Part shown: in pieces, positions 58,030-64,000 of the stretch
How positions within the stretch are numbered: the first letter of the stretch is position 1
How the letters are laid out: every line of letters begins with the position of its first letter
Assembly (NCBI RefSeq): GCF_002776525.5
Contig: NC_045453.1
Coordinates: 37,602,873 to 37,666,872 of the forward strand
From: Piliocolobus tephrosceles
Taxonomy: Eukaryota; Chordata; Mammalia; Primates; Cercopithecidae
Length of the DNA: 64,000 bases
Reading direction: 5' to 3'
Made by a program: the position numbers and the translations under genes
The notes under the pieces: generated by a model
The model's input: the letters and a program-made list of their open reading frames with translations, nothing else
What the model was told of the DNA's origin: nothing
Databases searched by the model: none

Positions 58030-58970
58030 CTCCGTGAAGATACCATTGCATCGTTTTTAGGTTTCCATTGCTTTGTTGAAAAGTCAGATTAAAGCATATC
58101 TTTTTTCTGGATTATTTAAAGATTTTTGTCTTAGCTTTACTATTATGTGCCTGAATGTTGTTTTCTTTGTACTCAAAGCCCAATTTCTTTGGATCTGTGG
58201 TCAATGTCTTTAACCAGTTCTACAAAGTTTTCAGCAGTTATCTCTTTAAGTATTATTTCTGCCCTATTTATTATTCCTCTCCTTTTCAGACTCTAAATAC
58301 ACATGTATTAGACATTTTCCATGTATTCTATGTCTCTTAAGGTCTTTCTCTATTTTTAATTCTTTTTTCTCTTCATGCTTTAATTTAGATATTTTCTTCA
58401 AATGTATCTTTCAATTCACTTTTCTCTTTAACTGCCTCCAATCTGCTGTTAAACTCATTCACTGACTTCTTAATTTTAGTTATTTTATTTTCCAGTTATA
58501 AAATTTGTATTTGATTGATTCTTTTTTAAAGCTTCTGATTTTTGGCTACATGTCTCACTCTGTTCTTTAATTTTCTTTAACATATAAAGTGATCTTATTT
58601 TAAAGTCTGTATCTAACAGCTCTGATATTTGGATCCCCTGTGGGTCTGTTTCTAATATCTTTTGTTGATGCTGTTGTTATTGTTGTATTTCATTCATGTT
58701 GTCTTATTGTGTGTTTAATTATTTTAATAAAAACCTCTACCTTTAGTTAGAAGTTATGTTTTTCAGAAAGGATTGATGAGTGACTGTTCTTCAGGTCCAG
58801 GCATGTTTGAAAATATCTTCTTTTGCCTTTATATCAAAATAATTGTTTAGGAATTTAATTATTGCATTATTTTTTCTCTAAGAAACTCAATCATATTACT
58901 TGGCTTGCTAAAATTGCATTCAGTATTGCTGTAGGAAAAAACTGAGACCAAGCCAATCTTTCTGATTTTG
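58030..58970 (-). mobile_element. Ancient L1M-like sequence
   Basis: T-rich plus strand with phrases such as 'ttgtatttgattgattctt', 'aaagtctgtatctaacagct' and 'ctgatatttggatcccctgt' that recur in old L1 3' regions read antisense. Boundaries are approximate. Confidence 0.55.
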
Positions 58971-58979
58971 TGTAACTTG

Positions 58980-59274
58980 TAATTTTTTTTTTTGAGACAG
59001 AGTCTCGCTCTGTCACCCAGGCTGGAGTGCAGTGGCACAGATCTTGGCTCACTGCAAGCTCTGCCTCCTGGGTTCACGCCATTCTCCTGCCTCAGCCTCC
59101 CGAGTAGCTGGGACTACAGGCACCTGCCACCACGCCCAGCTAATTTTTTGTATTTTTAGTAGAGATGGGGTTTCACCGTGTTAGCCAGGATGGTCTCAAT
59201 CTCCTGACCTCGTGATCCGCTCACCTCAGCCTCCCAAAGTGCTGGGATTACAGGCGTAAGCCACCGCGCCCGGC
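58980..59274 (-). mobile_element. AluY/S-like element
   Basis: Full-length minus-strand Alu, short poly(T), 'gagacagagtctcgctctgt' to 'gtaagccaccgcgcccggc'. Duplication 'tgtaacttg' at 58971-58979 and 59275-59283. It inserted into the old L1M-like tract. Confidence 0.93.
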
Positions 59275-59283
59275 TGTAACTTG

Positions 59284-59805
59284 CATTTTTTATGTGAGAC
59301 CCTATAGGTTTGTTTCTTTATCTTCAAATTCTAAAATCTTCAATCTTCACCAAGATATTTCTTGGTAATAGTCATTCTATGTCAGTATTGTTTAAGTTCT
59401 AGCATTCTTTTCCATTCTTTCACTCAGGCTGCTCCTAGGAGTACTTCCTTTTATTATATTTTTAACATATTTTATTCTTTTTGACTTCCTGAATTTTCTT
59501 GTTCTCAGACACTATGTATATATGTATAGTTGAATCTCCTTTAATTAATACTTTTTCTATAATCATTTTCTCTCTGTGTACTTTTCTAAGTGTGTTATCC
59601 ATACTTCTGACTATAGTTTTTGTGTTAGCTTTTTTTTATCCCTTTGTTTCTAATGCGACTTTTATTCGGTTTCATTTACTAATTCTAATTTCTTTTCTTA
59701 ACTCACCCAGACCAATATTATCTCTTTCTGGTGTCTTATCTCTTCTTCAATTTCTAGCGTATTTTCTTTGCACTATTTTTTCGTACAACTTATTGTAACC
59801 TACAT
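59284..59805 (-). mobile_element. Continuation of the ancient L1M-like tract
   Basis: T-rich antisense L1-like sequence resuming after the Alu. Homology is weak and the call rests on composition and context. Confidence 0.4.
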
Positions 59806-62514
59806 GTCCAGCAAGAAAAAATAAACCACATCAAGTATCTTAAGAAAAACAAATTTAATATAAAATATTGTCAACCAAGTATTGAACCAAAAAAAGAAAG
59901 GGGGAAATACCAAGGTACCTTTAAGGTAACAACTCCTGGGAGCCACTACCATATCTAGGCTAGAGAAACAAAGTGAACAAATGGAACATTAAATCTGTAG
60001 CTCTGACGGAGGAGCATTCTCAAGCTGGAAGCTAGACTTTTGAGTAGGGGTTGCTACTTAGTTAGTGCTGGTGTCTTCAAGCTCCCAGGAAAGGTCCTAA
60101 GGGCCTATAGCCCAGATATCTAGGGATAGGACTCCTTGGCTGGTGCTGGCACATCAGGAATTGAGAGGAGGGATGTGAGATGAGTCCTCTGTGTAGGGGG
60201 CCACTGCTTATCAGGAGTTGATGCCTGACCTCAGCAGAAGAAGCCCATGGAGCTAAGGCCAAGACACAGAGAAGAAGCACTGCATGGCTGGTCCTGGTGC
60301 ATTAGGAGCCCAAAAAGAGGTCTCATGAAATAGACCCAGGCTGGGAGGCAGGGATCCAGCTGAGTGTTGTCCATGTCTCTGAATGTCATCCAGTCATTGG
60401 TTTTGAGTGTGAGTAACTGTGGAGGGGATTCAGCGGCTGCAGAGGAAGGAGCTGTCACAACTGGGATGAGGACCAGTTGCTGGGGAGATGCTGATAGAAC
60501 AGGAGGGAAGGAGCAGGTCCTATTCCTCCTACAGCCATGACGCCTCCCTGTAACACTGCTTCTTGGTGTCCCTCACAATGGGGGACAACTGATAGATTAG
60601 AAACGTGGCTGCAGAGTCCCAGACCCATCACAGAGCAGAGGTTAAAAAGGTGGGTATGCAGCCAGAGGAGACGACTTAAGAGACAGCACTCTTCAAAGAA
60701 GCTTTTGTCCAAAATCCCCTTCTGCCTCGCAGCTCAGCTTTCAGATGCGTGTCTTACATCAGCCTTGCTTGTTAGCTTCTTTTGTTGCTGGCTCATTTCT
60801 GAGTTACCCACTAAGGGAAAGGGGAAACATGAGGGGCAGGAAAGGGCATCCGCTGGGGTGGTGAAACATCCACCCAGGTGTTTTCTTTCATGCCATGCTC
60901 ACTTAGCTTTTGCTTAACTTTAATCTGATTAGTTGATCGCTGTGCACACTCCCCCTTTATCCTACCCCTACCGCCATCTGCTTCTTGCAGAAACAGCTGC
61001 TCTGTGCAGCCTCTCCTCTACCCCACTCCCTGGCCTGCTTCAACACCATGTGCCAGGGTTTGCGGGCTGCTTCCATGGTCTCTCCATGTCCCAGATGTTG
61101 CAATGGCAGATTCTAGGTCCTTGACTGGGCCTTCATTGCCATCTAACTCTTTCTTTGAGAACTCTATCATGCTTGGGAGACCTGAGGGGTCATCTGTGTT
61201 TCGTACTGTTTTTCTTTCTGTCCAATTTCACTCCAATTGCCAGCTATTCTTCACGGGGAGTGGTTTGAGGTAGTGAGCTTCTCTCTAATTTAGTTAAATA
61301 TGGAGTTTTCTTCTCCATTTCTTCATTCCTTTTGGCTGCTTGTGGTTGTTGGGTAAGAGTACAAATATCTCTATACCAATATTTTCAACTAGAAGCCAGA
61401 AAACTGGGATTGAAATCTTTATCTGCCATTGATCTTCAAAGTCTATCATAATTAAGTACTTTGACAAAGTGTACAAGAAAAGACAGTAGTGCTTCTCCAG
61501 CTTACTGTGTTTCCTTTTTTCTGCCTTGGCTCTTAGGCAGCTCAAAACAAAATATAGAGGTCAATTTTGGTAACTCTAGTTTTTATGTTAGCTCTCCGAC
61601 AGACCTGTTTTGATTTTTTCACAATGTAGATAGCTGCTCGAAGTCTCTTTATATGCCACTTGAAATCCTGTCTGCAAACATGTCAGGTGTACTTGATCAT
61701 TTTTAAAGTTCAATGGGATCACTGATTACTTAAGATGTGGACATCAAGCTGTAGTCTTCGAATAAATGCAGGAGACACCTCCTAAGAGGGATCACCATAC
61801 CGCTCATTCTGGGGGTTCCCAGTAGTAGCAGTATTTTAGGCATTCAACGGATAGTGCCTCAAAGTCACCAGAGCTGGACTTTCCCAGGGCCTGTGGCATT
61901 GGTTAACATATCCATCATGGTTACTATTTACTTTAGCCTTGGTCTAAATTATCCCATGTCTATAACCATCTACCTTCCTTAGTTGTGTGTCACCAGAGGG
62001 CATGCATCTCATTTCGGCTCTCATTGTACCCCCACGACCTCCCCACCTGAAATACAGCAAATGCTTTTACTACATGTTGCATAGAATGCATGTTCAAGAT
62101 GTGAAGTGTATGAGTGAGTGAGGAATGGAGCAAATGAGTAAGTGAATGAATGCCGTGAAGACATCTGGCAAGTTTTCTGCAATTAAGCACACACATTGTT
62201 CCAAGCACTATGCTGAGTTTCGTTTAGAAGAGAGAGAGATGTTGGCATGCACTTTTTGTTCACAGGAAAGAACACTGTCTTAGGCACTAGACAAGGTGGT
62301 TTACTCACAGAGGCTAGAATAATTCCCTGGCACTGGGCATAGAGCTCTTGGAGAAGAAAATGCTATATGGGCAAGCAAAAGGAAGTCATCATAAATTTCT
62401 GTATTATATACCTTTCGGGAGCCTAGACAAGCCAAGCTCCTTACTGGGAAAGGCAAATCAGGATATACAATTTGGCATCATCATAAAAGGCAGCACATGA
62501 AATTTCACACAATA
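59806..62514. other. Unassigned intergenic DNA
   Basis: No exon or repeat family recognised with confidence. 59810-60520 has a repetitive feel ('ggctggtgctggcacatcag', 'ggctggtcctggtgcattag') but no clear period. Confidence 0.4.
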
Positions 62515-63535
62515 TGAAATTACTCTCTTAAAGTGCACAATTCATGGAGTTTTAGTACATTCACAAGGTTGTGCAGCCATTATCACCATCAAATTCCAGA
62601 ACATTCTTACTACCCCAAAGAAAACCCCACAGCTATTACCAGTTACTTCTAAGTCTCCCCTACCTCCAGTCCCTGGCAATCACAAATCTAGTTTCTGTCT
62701 TTTATGTTTTTCATGTTGTGGACATTTTCTATCAGTGGGATCATACAAGAAAGCCTTTTGTATCTGCCTTCTTTCACTCAGCATAATGTTTTCAAGGTTC
62801 ATCCATGTTGTAGCATGTATTGGTGCTTCATTCCTTCCTATATCTGAATATTTCATTGTATGGACATAAAAAGTTCTGTTTATTCATTCTTCATTTGATG
62901 GTCATTTGGGTTGTTCTCACCTTTTTGATGATATAAATAATGCTGTTTGAACACTGATTTACAAGGTGTTTAAGTAAATATATGTTTTCAATTTTGTAGG
63001 GTATATACTTATAAGTGGAATTGCTGGATCACAGAGTAACTCTGTGTATAACTGTTTGATGAACTGCCAAACTGTTTCCACAGCAGTTGCATCATTTTAT
63101 ATTCCCACCAGCAATAAATGAGGGTTCAAATTTTCCTATATCTTTGTCAACACTTATTACTATTCATCTTCTTATTATAGCCATCCTATAGCTATAGGAA
63201 GTGGTATATTATTGTAATTTTGATTTGCATTTCCTTGAAGACTAATGTCATTCCGTATCTTTTGATGTGCTTGTGGCCATTGGTATACCTTCTTTGGAGA
63301 AATGTTTATTCAAGTCCTTTGCCCATTTTTAAAATGAGGTTGCCTTTATTATTGAGTTGTAAGAGTTGTTTATACATTCTGAATAATAGATGCTTCTCAA
63401 CTATATGATTTACAAATCTTTTCCCCCATTTCGTGGGTTGTCCTTTCACTTTCTTGGTAGTGTTCTTTGATTTCCATAAGTTCTTAATTTTGATTGTCTT
63501 ATACATTTATTTTTGGTTTCCTATGCCTTTTTAGA
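62515..63535 (-). mobile_element. L1M (old LINE-1) ORF2/3' fragment
   Basis: Antisense L1 wording throughout: 'tctatcagtgggatcataca', 'ggttcatccatgttgtagca', 'gaattgctggatcacagagt', 'tatattcccaccagcaataa' and 'attttgatttgcatttcctt'. Diverged but continuous for about 1 kb. Confidence 0.85.
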
Positions 63536-63537
63536 AT

Positions 63538-63930
63538 GTTTATTTTTTATTTCAAAAGGCTTTTGACGAACTGGTGGTGTTTGGTTACATGGATAAGTTG
63601 TTAGGTGATGATTTCCAAGATTTTAGTGCACCCATCACTGGAGAAGTGTGCACTGTATGCAGTGTGCAGTCTTTTATCCCTCACCCTCCTCCCACCCTTT
63701 CTCCTGATTCCACAAAGTCCATTGTATTATTCTTATGCCTTTGCATCCTCATAGCTTAGTTCCCACTTATGAGTGAGAACATACAATGTTTGGTTTTCCA
63801 TTCCTGAATTATTTCACTTAGAATAATGGTGTCCAATTCCACCCAGGTTTCTGTGAATCCCATTATTTCATTCCTCTTTATGGCTAAGTAGTATCCCATG
63901 GTATGTATGTATGTATATATACATGCCATA
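63538..63930 (-). mobile_element. L1PB/L1MA-type L1 3' end, interrupted
   Basis: 'gtgtttggttacatggataa', 'cacccatcactggagaagtg', 'tcccacttatgagtgagaac' match the 3' end of the L1 at 41170. It is cut at 63930 by another L1. Confidence 0.88.
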
Positions 63931-64000
63931 TTTTTTTTTTATTATACTTTAAGTTCTAGGGTACATGTGCATAACGTGCAGGTTTGTTACATATGTATAC
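63931..64000 (-). mobile_element. L1PA-type L1 3' end, nested, runs off the right edge
   Basis: A poly(T) followed by 'attatactttaagttctagg' and 'gtacatgtgcataacgtgca' is the standard 3' terminus of a younger L1, inserted into the previous element at its TA-rich stretch. Confidence 0.92.

Noticed and set aside
1..64000. Novel operon, defence or mobile-gene system
   Set aside because: Primate nuclear DNA with Alu, L1 and MaLR elements and one host exon. No prokaryotic-style gene clusters, integrases or intact viral genes were seen.

Overview
This window is nuclear DNA from an Old World monkey, most likely a cercopithecine such as a macaque, baboon, mangabey or vervet. Two signals support this. 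The youngest Alu copies (7360-7661, 17447-17762 and the interrupted copy at 40472-40880) carry the 'gatccggccactgcac' type right arm and 'aaactagcc' middle that I associate with the AluYRa lineage of these monkeys. The single coding exon is near-identical, as far as I remember it, to the C-terminus of human SYNDIG1. Three runs of N (8367-8376, 22497-22596, 40493-40592) are assembly gaps; the first two lie in tandem repeats and the third in the poly(T) tail of an Alu.

Layout. Bases 1-19158 are the last intron of SYNDIG1 (plus strand). They hold an L1 3' end, four ERVL-MaLR LTRs, Alus, a GGAA microsatellite and long unassigned stretches. The terminal coding exon is 19159-19317, encoding 52 residues and a stop, followed by a 3' UTR probably ending near 20,580. 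From there to 64,000 is intergenic sequence with no further gene that I can recognise. It includes two C-rich or G-rich minisatellites (about 22.2-22.7 kb and 24.5-24.7 kb), an inverted duplication (35.9-36.8 kb), a tract of L1, Alu and duplicated sequence (37-46 kb), and an L1-rich, AT-rich right end (58-64 kb).

The only recognised gene product is the membrane end of SynDIG1, a postsynaptic protein linked to AMPA-receptor content. Everything else is repeats or single-copy noncoding DNA. All other open frames I examined are chance frames, antisense L1 or Alu translations, or minisatellites whose unit length is a multiple of three.

I found no new biological system. The most informative signals are structural. 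A 428-bp segment (39425-39852) was copied 2.1 kb away into an L1 (41561-41989), with about 1.2% divergence and 5-bp microhomology at both joints. There is also an inverted duplication of about 215 bp, and an L1 whose 5' UTR is joined directly to mid-endonuclease ORF2 with ORF1 missing.
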